From Mesorhizobium sp. Root552 (GTDB taxonomy: Bacteria; Pseudomonadota; Alphaproteobacteria; Rhizobiales; Rhizobiaceae): DNA of 64,000 nt. The stretch spans positions 77,676 to 141,675 of the forward strand of contig NZ_LMFV01000045.1 in NCBI RefSeq assembly GCF_001427285.1, given 5' to 3'. The position numbers and the translations under genes were made by a program. The notes under the pieces were generated by a model that was not told the origin of the DNA, ran no database searches, and saw only the letters and a list, made by a program, of their open reading frames with translations. This document shows positions 26,401-35,136 of the stretch, one piece after another (the stretch's first letter is position 1; every line of letters begins with the position of its first letter).

Positions 26401-26890
26401 GGCCAGCAAGTTTGGCGAGCCGGTGCACCAATGCATTCATGTTGGCGGGACCGCCCTGGCGGAAATAGTCGAGTAGATGGGCCAGTTCTTCGCGGTGCAG
26501 GGTCGAAGCTTCGATCAGGCGCAAATCCTCGTCACGGCATTCGCCGGGCAGGAGAGCAAGCTTGATGCCCTTGGCATGTGCGGTTGCCGAGAGCTGGTCG
26601 CAGCCATAGCGCCACCAGTCGTAACCGCCGAGGATGCGCACCAGTATCACCTTGGCGTGCTGCGCTACGCTGTCGATCCAAAGATCGACCGACATCGGGT
26701 GGCGAAGGTCACGCAACGCGGCAAGGCGCATGGAAGGCAAATGCCCCGCGTCGGCCTTCCATGCGGACGCAAGGCCCGCAAGGTCACTGTCCGTGAAGGA
26801 CAGGGCAACCACATCCGCCGGCTTCTGCCGCAGATCGACAGGCTCGGCGATCTCGTCGAGCGAGGCGGAAGTGGTGGTCAGGATATGCAT
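23486..26890 (-). CDS. cobN: cobaltochelatase large subunit (CobN), with in-frame repeat insertion
   Basis: A 1134-residue ATP-dependent subunit that inserts Co2+ into hydrogenobyrinate a,c-diamide together with the CobS/CobT AAA subunits of cobaltochelatase, which are not in this window. Motifs are GGYDWWRYGCDQL, AVGLDVPASILAMLHDL, ALIAFGLWLQKSIGAHAIVH with VGAHGTLEWLPGKTVALSE, SLVIDLWGSASLRTGGEEIA and FGSSPGTYGAGLEDLL. Around residues 470-480 it carries VISPEMSGRTEGG from the repeat at 25455-25490. The frame is preserved. The length is within the family range but toward its lower side. Confidence 0.95.
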   Translation of the reverse strand: MHILTTTSASLDEIAEPVDLRQKPADVVALSFTDSDLAGLASAWKADAGHLPSMRLAALRDLRHPMSVDLWIDSVAQHAKVILVRILGGYDWWRYGCDQLSATAHAKGIKLALLPGECRDEDLRLIEASTLHREELAHLLDYFRQGGPANMNALVHRLAKLAGREAQLAAPVEVPKAGYYEPGVGVLTSPHLGDQTAPVIPILFYRSMLLASDVTPIDALTAELRQNGISALPIFVSSLKDPGSLAFVEAAFAEIPPAAIVTATAFASGAEPGTETPFDRAGVPVFQVIVATTRRDAWENNQRGLAPADLAMHVVLPELDGRILAGAISFKAESKVDPALGFRAHANQPEPDRIAQVARRIANFIRLKKTPPAERRIAILIPDYPSAPGRTGYAVGLDVPASILAMLHDLKQAGYTIDKIPQSPRELLGMLESGSLEVSLDDYRRHFAGLPAEAREAVEKAWGAASVISPEMSGRTEGGNVERGPAPAAEAPLGFPFRAATFGNITVALAPDRGRSADRRADYHDPTLPPRHALIAFGLWLQKSIGAHAIVHVGAHGTLEWLPGKTVALSESCFPEIVTGSLPVVYPFIVSNPGEAAQAKRRIAAITLGHLPPPLTEASLDENQQRLERLVDEYAQADGLDRRRRDRLAKLIVETAAQTGLATEAGIANTDAPDEALRRIDAWLCDLKDFAIKDGLHIYGRAAEGETDPLRLQSAATEQSALLAALDGRHVTAGPSGAPARGRIDVLPTGRNLFTADPRTMPTPTAFDLGKAASDEVVTSYLQTHGDWPRSLVIDLWGSASLRTGGEEIAQGLAVMGCRPQWDAATGRVTGIEVLPPALLGRPRIDVTWRISGLFRDMFPTQIALVDAAATAVATRDEDDSENPLAARTRADGKVTPRIFGSSPGTYGAGLEDLLSSGDWQAREDLGRAYLDAASHAYGGAEGEGVSAPGAFAGRLADADLLVHTGDDPGRDILEGSADVAFIGGFSAALAALGGNADVVVLDTTDPQKPKPRSVAQAVGRVVRARAVNPRFIAGQMRHGPRGASEFAETVDRLVGFAETTHAIPGNLIEVVHDAYLGDPAVRAFLLRENPAAAKVIAERFLSARRRGLWHPLRNSIDDDLATLIAEAQQGVAA
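25455..25490 (-). repeat. palindromic repeat element copy 2, inside cobN
   Basis: A shorter copy of the element in cobG: the 22-nt core at 25458-25479 is identical, and the flanks (CCCCCC and GGGGGAGATC) form an inverted repeat around it. On the minus strand it is read as ISPEMSGRTEGG, the same reading phase as in cobG. It lies in a loop-like region between EKAWGAAS and the conserved FGNITVALAPDRG. Confidence 0.75.
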
Positions 26891-26921
26891 GGCGGCATCC
26901 CGACGGCGGGCGTTTTCATGG

Positions 26922-27959
26922 TTATCCTATCAGGATCTTTTCGATGGCCGGGCGATCAAGGCCCTTCAGGCCGATGACGACGAGTCGTGAGCGGCGGTCG
27001 TCGGAGGCTGTCCAGGCGCGGTCGTAGTAGTGGTTGACGCGCGGGCCGACGGCCTGGACCAGGAGCCGCATCGGCTTGCCGCTGACATCGATGAAGCCCT
27101 TTACACGGAGAACATTTTCTTCTTCCGCTGCGGTCGCTACGCGTCGGGCGAGATCTTCAGGATCTGAGATGGAGGGGACGTCGACGATGAAGGTGTCGAA
27201 GTCGTCGTGTTCGTGGTCGCCCATGCCGTCATGATGCGACTTGCGGTTCTCGATATCCTCTTCGACGGCGAGGCCAAGGCCCAAAAGAACGGACGGATCG
27301 ACCTTGCCGTGAACGGACGGCACGACTTTTACGGCCGGCGTGATGTGTTCGTTGATGATGGCGTTGGCGCGGGCGGAGCCGGCAGCGTCCATCAAGTCGC
27401 CCTTCGACAGGATGATGAGATCGGCGCAGGCAACCTGATCCTCGAAAACCTCTTCGACGGGGTCGTCGTGGTCGAGGGAGTCGTCGTTGGCACGCTGGGC
27501 TGCCAATGCTTCCATATCCGAGGCGACCTGGCCGGCGGCAAGGGCGGGGCCATCGACCACGGCGATGACGCCGTCGACGGTGACCCTGTTCTTGACCGTT
27601 GGCCACTGGAAGGCCTGCACAAGCGGCTTCGGCAAGGCAAGGCCAGACGTTTCGATCAGGATATGATCGACCTTGGGCGTGCGCGACAGGATCTGGTCCA
27701 GTGCCGGCACGAAGTCGTCGGCAACGGTGCAGCAGATGCAGCCGTTGGCCAGTTCGACGATGTTTTCCTCCGGGCAGGTATCGATGCCGCAACCCTTGAG
27801 GATTTCGCCATCGACGCCGATGTCGCCGAACTCGTTGACGATGAGGGCGAGGCGCTTGCCCTTGGCTTGTTCCAGCAGGTGGCGGATCAGCGTGGTCTTG
27901 CCGGCGCCGAGGAAGCCGGTGACGACGGTGCAGGGAACACGCGTGGCTGTGGCGGTCAT
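26922..27959 (-). CDS. cobW: CobW, G3E-family GTPase / metallochaperone
   Basis: A 345-residue G3E GTPase thought to supply Co2+ to the CobN chelatase. Motifs are a Walker A GFLGAGKTTLIRHLL, VNEFGDIGVDGEIL, the metal-binding GCICC in LANGCICCTVADDF, ILIETSGLALP and the base motif LSKGD. An acidic-His stretch (HHDGMGDHEHDD) near residue 245 may also bind metal. ATG 27959 gives the normal N-terminus and follows DUF1636 by 2 bp. Confidence 0.94.
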   Translation of the reverse strand: MTATATRVPCTVVTGFLGAGKTTLIRHLLEQAKGKRLALIVNEFGDIGVDGEILKGCGIDTCPEENIVELANGCICCTVADDFVPALDQILSRTPKVDHILIETSGLALPKPLVQAFQWPTVKNRVTVDGVIAVVDGPALAAGQVASDMEALAAQRANDDSLDHDDPVEEVFEDQVACADLIILSKGDLMDAAGSARANAIINEHITPAVKVVPSVHGKVDPSVLLGLGLAVEEDIENRKSHHDGMGDHEHDDFDTFIVDVPSISDPEDLARRVATAAEEENVLRVKGFIDVSGKPMRLLVQAVGPRVNHYYDRAWTASDDRRSRLVVIGLKGLDRPAIEKILIG

Positions 27960-27961
27960 GG

Positions 27962-28378
27962 TCAATCCTTCAACAGATGGAGGGGAGGGATGCGGGCGAC
28001 GAGGCCGCGCTTCAGGCAATCGGGACGGCCACGCCAGGGCATGAGCTCGTCAGGGCTGGCGGCGAAAAGTTCGGCGCCCTCGACGAGATCGGCACCGCTT
28101 GTCGGCGCAAGGTCGCCGAAGACGTAGCCCCAGCCGCCGGTGCGCAGGATGGATGCGCTCAGCCGGCGCTTGCAGTTGCCAAGGCATTCGACGGTGCGGA
28201 TATCGACGCCGCGGCCCGTGGCGGCGCTACGCGCGCTTTCAGCCAGCAATTCGCCGGCGCGGGGGTGGGAGTCGGCTCCGCTCTCGTCGCGGCATGTCGT
28301 GCAGACGATAACCGTGACCGCGGCACGGCCCGATTGGCCGCTATCTGATTCAACTGGAAAATTGCCGTCGCAATCCAA
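27962..28378 (-). CDS. DUF1636 family metal-binding protein
   Basis: A 138-residue protein resembling thioredoxin-like 2Fe-2S ferredoxins. It has a Cys pair in IVCTTCRDESG and a second pair in VECLGNCKRRLS, then GWGYVFGDLAP. The start is TTG 28378; AAGGAG six bases upstream (minus strand; complement at 28385-28390) supports it. This family is recurrently the first gene after a cobalamin riboswitch next to cobW. Function is unproven; metal handling or redox help to cobalt insertion is inferred. Confidence 0.82.
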   Translation of the reverse strand: MDCDGNFPVESDSGQSGRAAVTVIVCTTCRDESGADSHPRAGELLAESARSAATGRGVDIRTVECLGNCKRRLSASILRTGGWGYVFGDLAPTSGADLVEGAELFAASPDELMPWRGRPDCLKRGLVARIPPLHLLKD

Positions 28379-28426
28379 AACGTGCTCCTTGCCCGGGACA
28401 CCCGCCAGGCGGTCGGATTCTTTTCT

Positions 28427-28608
28427 GCAGACGGCAGGTCTCCTGGCTCGCGGGTCGTTGCCTTGCTGCCGCCTTCCCGGGGCTCTGCCCAGTGGTGTCC
28501 GGCTTGGCTCGTCGCTTACAGTTGCGGGGACAGCCGCGGATTTGAGGTCGTGGAACCTCGCACCGCATTCCCTCTTAGCTCCCCTCTTTTGGAGAGGAGA
28601 CCGTCTGT
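28427..28608 (-). promoter_or_regulatory. cobalamin (B12) riboswitch
   Basis: On the minus strand the leader begins with P1 strand CAGACGG (complement of 28601-28607), then GGGAATGCGGTGCGA and GCTGTCCCCGCAACTGTAAG, and ends with the B12 box AGCCAGGAGACCTGCC (complement at about 28434-28449) followed by CCGTCTG, which closes P1 (28428-28434). These are the diagnostic elements of the AdoCbl riboswitch. The ribosome-binding site of the DUF1636 gene lies 36 nt downstream, so control of the whole minus-strand cobalamin operon by its end product is expected. Confidence 0.95.
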
Positions 28609-28613
28609 GGCGG

Positions 28614-28642
28614 ATTTAGGCTTGAGGAGGTGGGCGTGTCAA
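28614..28642 (-). promoter_or_regulatory. promoter of the cobalamin operon
   Basis: On the minus strand a perfect TTGACA (complement at 28637-28642) is followed after 17 bp by CTAAAT (complement at 28614-28619), close to the alphaproteobacterial CTATAT -10. The predicted transcript start falls about at the first riboswitch helix (28607). Confidence 0.7.
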
Positions 28643-28649
28643 CGCGTGG

Positions 28650-29849
28650 TTACGACGCTTTGATAGCGGCCAGCGACGGACCAAGATCGCCAACAGGCGT
28701 GACCTCGATGCGGTCGAGGCCAAGCCAGCCCTGCATGAGCCGCAGTTCCTCGAACAGTTCCGATGCCGTTTCGGGCGGCGCGCCCGGTTCGGCATAGGCG
28801 GCGTGAACCCGCAAAACCCCAGATGGGCGGTCGGCTTTCAGGTCGATGCGTGCCACGATCCTGTCACCGAGCAGGAAGGGCAGGACATAGTAGCCGTATT
28901 GCCGCTTTTCGGCCGGCGTATAGATTTCGATGCGGTAGCGGAAACCGAACAGGCTTTCGGTGCGCGTGCGTTCGAAAACCAGCGGATCGAAAGGGGCAAG
29001 CAGGGCGCGAGCCTCGACCTTGCGCGGCAGGCGCGCATCCTTGTGGAGGTAAGCTGGCCTTGCCCAGCTCTCGATACGGACGGGAATCAGATCGCCTTCC
29101 TCCACCAGTTCCTCGATGCGGCCTTTGATGTCGGCTGGTGAGAGCCGGAAGTAGTCGCGCAGGCAACCGGCGGTGGCGATGCCGTGGGCGCGTGCGGAAA
29201 TGCGCAGAAGTTCGCGGTGTGCGTCGGCGGGTGCTGGCGTTGGCAAGTTGAGGATTGCCGGCGGCAGTACGCGCTCGGGCAGATCGTAGAGGCGCTCGAA
29301 GCCGCGCCGGTAAGCGGTGGTGATGCGGCCTGCCCAGAACAGCCATTCGAAGGCGTGCTTGGCTTCGCTCCAGCCCCACCAGCCGCCGGAACCCTTCTGG
29401 CCTTCGAGGTCGGATGCGGCAATCGGGCCACGCGCTGCCACCTCGCGATAAATCCCTTCAATGTAGCCGGCGCGTTCGCGCCCGAATTTTGCCAGGGCGC
29501 CATATATGTCGTCGCCGCGCTCGGCGCGCTGCATGCGCCAGCGCATCAGTGGATAGGTCTCGACGGGCAGCAGCGATGCCTCATGCGCCCAGTACTCGAA
29601 CAGCAAGCGCTTGCGTGATTGCGTTGCGTTGTCGAGCAGGGAAAGTGGGTACGACCCTAACCTAGAGTAAAGCGGCATGTAGTGCGCGCGCACCACGGCG
29701 CTGACGGAATCGATCTGCAGCAGGCCGGTGCGCGACAAGGTTCTGGCCAGGTGCCTGCGGTCGATGGGGCCGGCAGGGCGGGGCAGGCTAAAGCCTTGTG
29801 CAGCCAGTGCTATGCGGCGTGCCTGTGCGAGCGAGAACTTCTCTTTCAT
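28650..29849 (-). CDS. YcaQ-family DNA glycosylase (winged-helix DNA-binding)
   Basis: A 399-residue protein of the HTH_42/YcaQ family, which unhooks interstrand DNA crosslinks or removes alkylated bases. Visible are SLAQARRIALAAQGF at the N-terminus, LSRTGLLQIDSVSAVVRAHY containing the Gln-x-Asp catalytic-type motif of YcaQ, FEYWAHEASLLPVETYP, KHAFEWLFWAGRIT, and LLAPFDPLVFERTRTESLFGF with YYVLPFLLGDRIVARIDLKADR in the C-terminal domain. It is monocistronic, upstream of the cobalamin promoter. Confidence 0.85.
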   Translation of the reverse strand: MKEKFSLAQARRIALAAQGFSLPRPAGPIDRRHLARTLSRTGLLQIDSVSAVVRAHYMPLYSRLGSYPLSLLDNATQSRKRLLFEYWAHEASLLPVETYPLMRWRMQRAERGDDIYGALAKFGRERAGYIEGIYREVAARGPIAASDLEGQKGSGGWWGWSEAKHAFEWLFWAGRITTAYRRGFERLYDLPERVLPPAILNLPTPAPADAHRELLRISARAHGIATAGCLRDYFRLSPADIKGRIEELVEEGDLIPVRIESWARPAYLHKDARLPRKVEARALLAPFDPLVFERTRTESLFGFRYRIEIYTPAEKRQYGYYVLPFLLGDRIVARIDLKADRPSGVLRVHAAYAEPGAPPETASELFEELRLMQGWLGLDRIEVTPVGDLGPSLAAIKAS

Positions 29850-30178
29850 GCGTTCTTTTCGTCGATGCCGGCAGTGCAGTGCGGTGAGTTGATTCCACCC
29901 ATGCTAGCAGTGAAACCGCCACGATACTGTCAGGAGTAAAAGTGGAGTAAAAAGTGAAGGAAATCAAACAAGAGCTGGAACGACCAGTTTTGCTTTATAA
30001 GCGTGCGAGCGCCATCTTTTGGCCAAGGTTTGACTTGCTTCGGGCAACCGGCTGCGCTAACCCTCGCCGCGTTGCAGCATGGGACCGGCAAGCGGTTCAG
30101 CGATTAACTGTCGCGCTTCCGTATCATGGCCTGCTGCTATAGCTTCAGGCGGGATAGCCGCTAACGGAAAGTTGCAGC
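29850..30178 (+). other. 329-bp region between the glycosylase and nuoA
   Basis: Divergent intergenic region that must hold the nuo promoter. I find no convincing -35/-10 pair. A 62-codon frame (29954-30142, GTG with GGAG 6 bp upstream) is open, but its product has no recognisable features, so I do not call it. Confidence 0.4.
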
Positions 30179-30544
30179 ATGAACGCATTGCTGAGTTCGT
30201 ATCTGCCGATCGTGATTTTCATCGGCGTGGCGCTGGTCGTGGGACTGGCCCTGATCATCGCACCGTTCCTGGTGGCGTATCGCAATCCGGATCCGGAAAA
30301 GCTTTCCGCATACGAGTGCGGCTTCAACTCGTTCGATGATGCACGCATGAAGTTTGACGTGCGCTTTTACCTGGTGTCGATCCTGTTCATCATCTTCGAC
30401 CTCGAAGTGGCCTTCCTGTTTCCTTGGGCGGTTTCCTTCGGGGAAATCGGCATGCTCGGGTTCTGGTCGATGATGGTGTTCCTTGGCGTGCTGACCATCG
30501 GCTTCGCCTATGAGTGGAAGAAAGGGGCGCTCGAATGGGATTGA
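30179..30544 (+). CDS. nuoA: NADH-quinone oxidoreductase subunit A
   Basis: A 121-residue membrane subunit of complex I with three TM helices. Motifs are [40 protein letters not shown] and [13 protein letters not shown]. It opens the 14-gene nuo operon and overlaps nuoB by 10 bp. Confidence 0.97.
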   Translation: MNALLSSYLPIVIFIGVALVVGLALIIAPFLVAYRNPDPEKLSAYECGFNSFDDARMKFDVRFYLVSILFIIFDLEVAFLFPWAVSFGEIGMLGFWSMMVFLGVLTIGFAYEWKKGALEWD

Positions 30545-31116
30545 GCGACAGTTCCGGCACGCTGGTTGCACCGCGGCCCAAAGGCATCCTCGATCCAAGG
30601 ACCGGCAAGCCTATCGGGTCTGACGATCCTTTCTTCGTCGGCATCAACGACGAGCTGGCCGACAAGGGCTTTCTCGTCACGTCGACCGAGGCGCTGATCA
30701 CGTGGGCGCGCACCGGCTCGCTGATGTACATGACCTTCGGCTTGGCGTGCTGTGCGGTGGAAATGATCCACTCCGCTATGCCGCGCTACGACAGCGAGCG
30801 CTTCGGCATCGCACCGCGCGCATCCCCGCGCCAGTCGGACGTGATGATCGTGGCCGGAACGCTGACCAACAAGATGGCGCCGGCGCTGCGCAAGGTCTAC
30901 GACCAGATGCCGGAGCCACGCTACGTCATCTCGATGGGCTCGTGCGCCAATGGCGGCGGCTACTATCACTATTCCTATTCGGTGGTGCGCGGTTGTGACC
31001 GCATTGTTCCGGTGGACATCTACGTGCCTGGCTGCCCGCCAAGTGCGGAAGCTTTGATGTACGGCCTTCTGCTGTTGCAGAAGAAGATACGCCGTACCGG
31101 CACAATCGAGCGGTGA
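30535..31116 (+). CDS. nuoB: NADH-quinone oxidoreductase subunit B
   Basis: A 193-residue subunit that binds the terminal N2 [4Fe-4S] cluster. Ligand motifs are [32 protein letters not shown] and [14 protein letters not shown] 30535, inside the nuoA end, gives the normal N-terminus; an earlier in-frame start at 30514 adds seven atypical residues. Confidence 0.97.
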   Translation: MGLSDSSGTLVAPRPKGILDPRTGKPIGSDDPFFVGINDELADKGFLVTSTEALITWARTGSLMYMTFGLACCAVEMIHSAMPRYDSERFGIAPRASPRQSDVMIVAGTLTNKMAPALRKVYDQMPEPRYVISMGSCANGGGYYHYSYSVVRGCDRIVPVDIYVPGCPPSAEALMYGLLLLQKKIRRTGTIER

Positions 31117-31122
31117 TCGACA

Positions 31123-31728
31123 ATGAGTGAACGCCTCAACGATCTTGCCGCTTACCTCAACGACAAGCTCGACGCCGATATACTGGAAAGCGTCGTTGCC
31201 TATGACGAGTTGAGCGTCACGGTGAAGGCCGGCGATATCGTCGATGTCGTGCGCTTCCTGCGCGACGATGCGAAATGCCAATTCGTGTCGATCATCGATG
31301 TCAGCGGGGCGGACTATCCGGCTCGCGCCAAGCGCTTCGATGTCGTCTATCACCTGTTGTCGCCGAAGCAGAACCTGCGCATCCGCGTCAAGATCGAGGC
31401 GAGCGAAGAGACGCTGGTGCCTTCGATTACCGGGGTGTTTCCGGGTGCCGACTGGTATGAGCGCGAAACCTACGATCTCTACGGCGTGCTGTTCTCCGGC
31501 CATCCGGATTTGCGCCGCCTGCTCACCGACTACGGTTTCGAGGGGCACCCGCTGCGCAAGGATTTCCCGCTGACAGGCTTTGTCGAGGTTCGCTACGACG
31601 ACGAGGCCAAGCGGGTCATCTACGAACCTGTGGAGCTGAAGCAGGAATTCCGCAATTTCGATTTTCTCTCGCCTTGGGAAGGCACGGACTACGTGCTGCC
31701 GGGCGACGAGAAAGCGAAGACGAACTGA
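31123..31728 (+). CDS. nuoC: NADH-quinone oxidoreductase subunit C
   Basis: A 201-residue 30-kDa-type subunit of the peripheral arm. Motifs are [54 protein letters not shown] and [19 protein letters not shown]. It is separate from NuoD, unlike the NuoCD fusion of enterobacteria. Confidence 0.97.
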   Translation: MSERLNDLAAYLNDKLDADILESVVAYDELSVTVKAGDIVDVVRFLRDDAKCQFVSIIDVSGADYPARAKRFDVVYHLLSPKQNLRIRVKIEASEETLVPSITGVFPGADWYERETYDLYGVLFSGHPDLRRLLTDYGFEGHPLRKDFPLTGFVEVRYDDEAKRVIYEPVELKQEFRNFDFLSPWEGTDYVLPGDEKAKTN

Positions 31729-31737
31729 GGCACGGGC

Positions 31738-32928
31738 ATGGCTGAAACCTCGGTACGCAACTTCAACATCAACTTCGGTCCGCAGCATCCTGCCGCGCAC
31801 GGCGTCCTGCGCCTCGTGCTCGAACTGGACGGCGAAGTGGTCGATCGCGTCGACCCGCATATCGGGCTCTTGCATCGCGGCACTGAAAAGCTGATCGAGC
31901 ACAAGACGTATCTGCAGGCGGTGCCTTATCTCGATCGTCTCGACTATTGCGCGCCGATGAACCAGGAGCATGCGTTCGCGCTTGCCGCCGAGCGCCTGCT
32001 CGGCATCGAAGTGCCGAAGCGTGGCCAGTTGATCCGGGTGCTCTATTCCGAAATGGGCCGCATCATGTCGCACATACTCAATGTGACGACACAGGCCATG
32101 GACGTCGGCGCGCTGACGCCTCCGCTGTGGGGCTTTGTCGAGCGCGAAAAGCTGATGGTGTTCTATGAGCGCGCCTCGGGCTCGCGCATGCATGCTGCCT
32201 ATTTCCGGCCGGGCGGCGTGCATCAGGATTTGCCGCAGAAGCTTGTCGAGGATATCGGCAAGTGGATCGATCCGTTCCTGAAATCGGTTGACGATCTCGA
32301 TGCGCTTTTGACGCCCAACCGCATCTTCAAGCAGCGCAATGCCGATATCGGCGTGGTGTCGCTGGAAGACGCCTGGGCATGGGGCTTTTCAGGCGTGATG
32401 GTGCGCGGCTCGGGCGCTGCCTGGGATCTGCGCAAGTCGCAGCCTTACGAGTGTTATTCCGAACTCGAGTTCGACGTTCCGATCGGCAAGAACGGCGACT
32501 GCTACGACCGTTACCTGATCCGCATGGAAGAGATGCGCCAGTCTGCCAGGATCATGCGCCAGTGCATCGATCTCCTGCTTGGCAAGGAAGCCGCCGGCCC
32601 TGTGTCCAATCTGGATGGCAAGGTGGTGCCGCCGAAGCGTGGCGAGATGAAGCGCTCAATGGAAGCGCTGATCCATCACTTCAAGCTCTATACGGAAGGC
32701 TACAAGGTACCCGCAGGCGAGGTGTATGCGGCCGTCGAAGCGCCGAAGGGCGAGTTCGGCGTCTATCTCGTTTCCGACGGCTCCAACAAGCCTTACCGCT
32801 GCAAGCTGCGCGCGCCCGGCTTTGCGCATCTGCAAGCCATGGATTTCCTGTGCCGCGGCCACATGCTCGCCGACGTGACCGCCATTCTCGGCTCTCTCGA
32901 CATCGTCTTCGGCGAGGTCGACAGATGA
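31738..32928 (+). CDS. nuoD: NADH-quinone oxidoreductase subunit D
   Basis: A 396-residue 49-kDa-type subunit forming the quinone site with NuoB. Motifs are [51 protein letters not shown] and the C-terminal [20 protein letters not shown]. Its stop codon overlaps the start of the FkbM gene (ATGA). Confidence 0.97.
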   Translation: MAETSVRNFNINFGPQHPAAHGVLRLVLELDGEVVDRVDPHIGLLHRGTEKLIEHKTYLQAVPYLDRLDYCAPMNQEHAFALAAERLLGIEVPKRGQLIRVLYSEMGRIMSHILNVTTQAMDVGALTPPLWGFVEREKLMVFYERASGSRMHAAYFRPGGVHQDLPQKLVEDIGKWIDPFLKSVDDLDALLTPNRIFKQRNADIGVVSLEDAWAWGFSGVMVRGSGAAWDLRKSQPYECYSELEFDVPIGKNGDCYDRYLIRMEEMRQSARIMRQCIDLLLGKEAAGPVSNLDGKVVPPKRGEMKRSMEALIHHFKLYTEGYKVPAGEVYAAVEAPKGEFGVYLVSDGSNKPYRCKLRAPGFAHLQAMDFLCRGHMLADVTAILGSLDIVFGEVDR

Positions 32929-33887
32929 TGGCTGCGGTGGCGGACGATATCGTGATCGACGCCAGAAGCGGGCGCGTTGACAACGCGAACGCCGTCGAGC
33001 GCACGGCTATCGCCGCTCTTCGTGCAGCGCTCGCCGTCCTGCGCCCGTTCAGCAATTTCGGCATCTCCTATATCGCCCGCGCGGTGAGGACGTTCCTGCC
33101 GAGCAAGCGCTCCATGATCTTCGTGCTCGATCCGGACTGCCGGATGCGCGTTGCTTATTGCGACACCTATTGGTCGGTGCTGCTGCGCCGGAACTACCCT
33201 TACGAAAAGGCGCTGCATGCGCTGGTTGACCTCGCGCGCGACGTCGAGTTCGGGTTCATCGACGGCGGCGCCAATCATGGCTACTGGTCGATCCTGGTGT
33301 CGGGACCGGCTGCTGGCGCCAGGAAGACCGTGGCTATCGAACTTGCGCCGGATACCTACCGTGGGCTTGAGGAGAACTGGCAGCTCAACGACAAACGGTT
33401 CACCATTCTCAACCGAGCCATCGGCAAGGCAAGCGGCGAGCCAGTCAAAATCTACGGGCGCAAGCACGAGGCCCGTTCGACAGTCGCGCCCGGCGGCAAT
33501 GCGACGGTGCTTTTCGAGAACGAGACGATTTCGCTGGACGATCTGGCGCGCCTGCCACTGTTCAAGGGGCTGGACAAGTTCATGGTCAAGCTCGACGTCG
33601 AAGGCGTGGAAGTGCCGGCGCTGGAAGGCGGCGAGGGGCTTTTGGCACGGGATACGGTGTTCATCTACGAGGAGCACGGATCGGACCCGAAGCACGAGAC
33701 GACACGCCATGTTCTCGACGCGATGAAGTTGCGGGTGTTCTGGCTGGGTGGAGACAAGGCCCGCGAACTGAAGTCCGCCGACGAGTTGAACCGGATCAAG
33801 AAGTCCCGCCGCACAGGCTACGACATGATCGCAAGCAGAAGCCCGTTTTGGCTACAGCGCCTCGAAGCGGCAACGCTGGTGCACTGA
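32925..33887 (+). CDS. FkbM-family SAM methyltransferase within the nuo operon
   Basis: A 320-residue protein with the FkbM pattern: [18 protein letters not shown] (SAM motif I), [19 protein letters not shown] (motif II) and [20 protein letters not shown] (post-motif). Substrates are usually hydroxyl groups of small molecules or glycans. ATG 32925 overlaps the nuoD stop, so translation is coupled; the neighbouring nuo genes run in the same direction. This is not a standard nuo gene. Whether it modifies complex I, acts in assembly or merely rides in the operon is open. Confidence 0.85.
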   Translation: MMAAVADDIVIDARSGRVDNANAVERTAIAALRAALAVLRPFSNFGISYIARAVRTFLPSKRSMIFVLDPDCRMRVAYCDTYWSVLLRRNYPYEKALHALVDLARDVEFGFIDGGANHGYWSILVSGPAAGARKTVAIELAPDTYRGLEENWQLNDKRFTILNRAIGKASGEPVKIYGRKHEARSTVAPGGNATVLFENETISLDDLARLPLFKGLDKFMVKLDVEGVEVPALEGGEGLLARDTVFIYEEHGSDPKHETTRHVLDAMKLRVFWLGGDKARELKSADELNRIKKSRRTGYDMIASRSPFWLQRLEAATLVH

Positions 33888-33908
33888 AGCGGGAGCCAGG
33901 ATCAGAAA

Positions 33909-35126
33909 ATGACAGTTCGCAGACTAGCCGCCGCCGAAGTCCAGCCAGCCGGTTTCGCCTTCAACCGGGCGAATACGGCGGTGGCCAAGCAGTGGATCAA
34001 GAAGTATCCGAAGGGTCGTCAGCAATCGGCGATCATCCCGCTTTTGATGCTGGCGCAGGAACAGGAAGGCTGGGTGACGAAGGCGGCGATCGAGACGGTC
34101 TGCGACATGCTCGAAATGCCCTATATCCGTGGGCTCGAGGTTGCGACTTTCTACACCCAATACCAGTTGAGCCCGGTCGGCACGCGCGCTCACATCCAGG
34201 TTTGCGGCACGACGCCGTGCATGCTGCGCGGCGCGGAAGACCTGATGAATGTGTGTCGCTCGAAGATCCACCACGATCAGTTCCATACCAATGAGGATGG
34301 CACGCTGTCGTGGGAAGAGGTGGAATGCCTCGGCGCGTGCGTCAACGCGCCGATGGTGATGATTTTCAAGGATACCTACGAGGACCTGACGCCCGAGCGT
34401 CTGGCCGAGATCATCGATGCATTCGAGGCAGGCAAGGGCGCCTCGGTGCCTACGGGACCGCAGAACGGCCGTTTCCGGTCCGCGCCCGTCTCGGGCTTCA
34501 GCGCGCTCGTGGACGAAAAGGCCGTCTTGAAGACGACACGCGACCGCGAGGCCAAGGCCGCTTCCAAGGCAGCGGTTGCACCATCCAATGCTGCCAAGCC
34601 GAAGACAGATGCACCCGAAACAAGCCCGGCTTTGAAGACACCTTCCAAGGCAAAGGTCGCTCCTGCGGCAGAAAAAGCGGCGAGCGTGGCGGCTCCGGCT
34701 CATTCGGCCGCCAATGCCAACAAGGCGACCGCCAAGGTCGATGGTGCTGCCAAGCAGCGCCGCGGCGCCAAGGCCAAGGCCGAGCCGGCAGCCGCGTTCA
34801 AGGCGCCAGAAGCAAAGACCAAGGCGGACGCGAAGCCATCGCTTGAAGACAAGAACCGCCCGGCAGGCATAGCCCGCCCGACAGCGGTCGACGATCTCAA
34901 GCTGATTTCAGGCGTTGGTCCGAAGAACGAGAAAATCCTGCACGAGCTTGGCATCTTCACGTTCGCGCAAGTCGCTTCGTGGAAGAAGGCCGAGCGCGAC
35001 TGGGTCGATGGCTATCTCAATTTCCACGGCCGCGTCGAGCGCGAGGATTGGGTGAAGCAGGCCAAGGCGCTCGCCAAGGGTGGCGTAGCCGAATACATCC
35101 GCGTTTTCGGCAAGAAGCCGGTCTGA
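33909..35126 (+). CDS. nuoE: NADH-quinone oxidoreductase subunit E with long C-terminal extension
   Basis: 405 residues, against about 160-240 for ordinary NuoE. Residues 1 to about 165 are the 24-kDa thioredoxin-like domain with [2Fe-2S] ligands in [14 protein letters not shown] and [14 protein letters not shown]. An Ala/Lys/Pro-rich linker (about 200-315) follows, then a compact C-terminal domain ([20 protein letters not shown] and [20 protein letters not shown]) of helix-hairpin-helix type. The same domain recurs in the protein at 36527-37231. The extension is known in rhizobia; its role is not. Confidence 0.95.
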   Translation: MTVRRLAAAEVQPAGFAFNRANTAVAKQWIKKYPKGRQQSAIIPLLMLAQEQEGWVTKAAIETVCDMLEMPYIRGLEVATFYTQYQLSPVGTRAHIQVCGTTPCMLRGAEDLMNVCRSKIHHDQFHTNEDGTLSWEEVECLGACVNAPMVMIFKDTYEDLTPERLAEIIDAFEAGKGASVPTGPQNGRFRSAPVSGFSALVDEKAVLKTTRDREAKAASKAAVAPSNAAKPKTDAPETSPALKTPSKAKVAPAAEKAASVAAPAHSAANANKATAKVDGAAKQRRGAKAKAEPAAAFKAPEAKTKADAKPSLEDKNRPAGIARPTAVDDLKLISGVGPKNEKILHELGIFTFAQVASWKKAERDWVDGYLNFHGRVEREDWVKQAKALAKGGVAEYIRVFGKKPV

Positions 35127-35136
35127 GGGACGAACG

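Noticed and set aside
29954..30142. 62-codon GTG frame upstream of nuoA
   Set aside because: It has a GGAG at a fair distance but no recognisable features; it more likely lies in the nuo promoter/leader region.
30508..32223. 571-codon minus-strand open frame
   Set aside because: Antisense across nuoB, nuoC and nuoD; Arg/His-rich composition typical of a shadow frame.
32379..32924. Long N-terminal extension of the FkbM gene inside nuoD
   Set aside because: It lies in the wrong frame of nuoD and has no homology-like features; the ATG at 32925 overlaps the nuoD stop as elsewhere in this operon.
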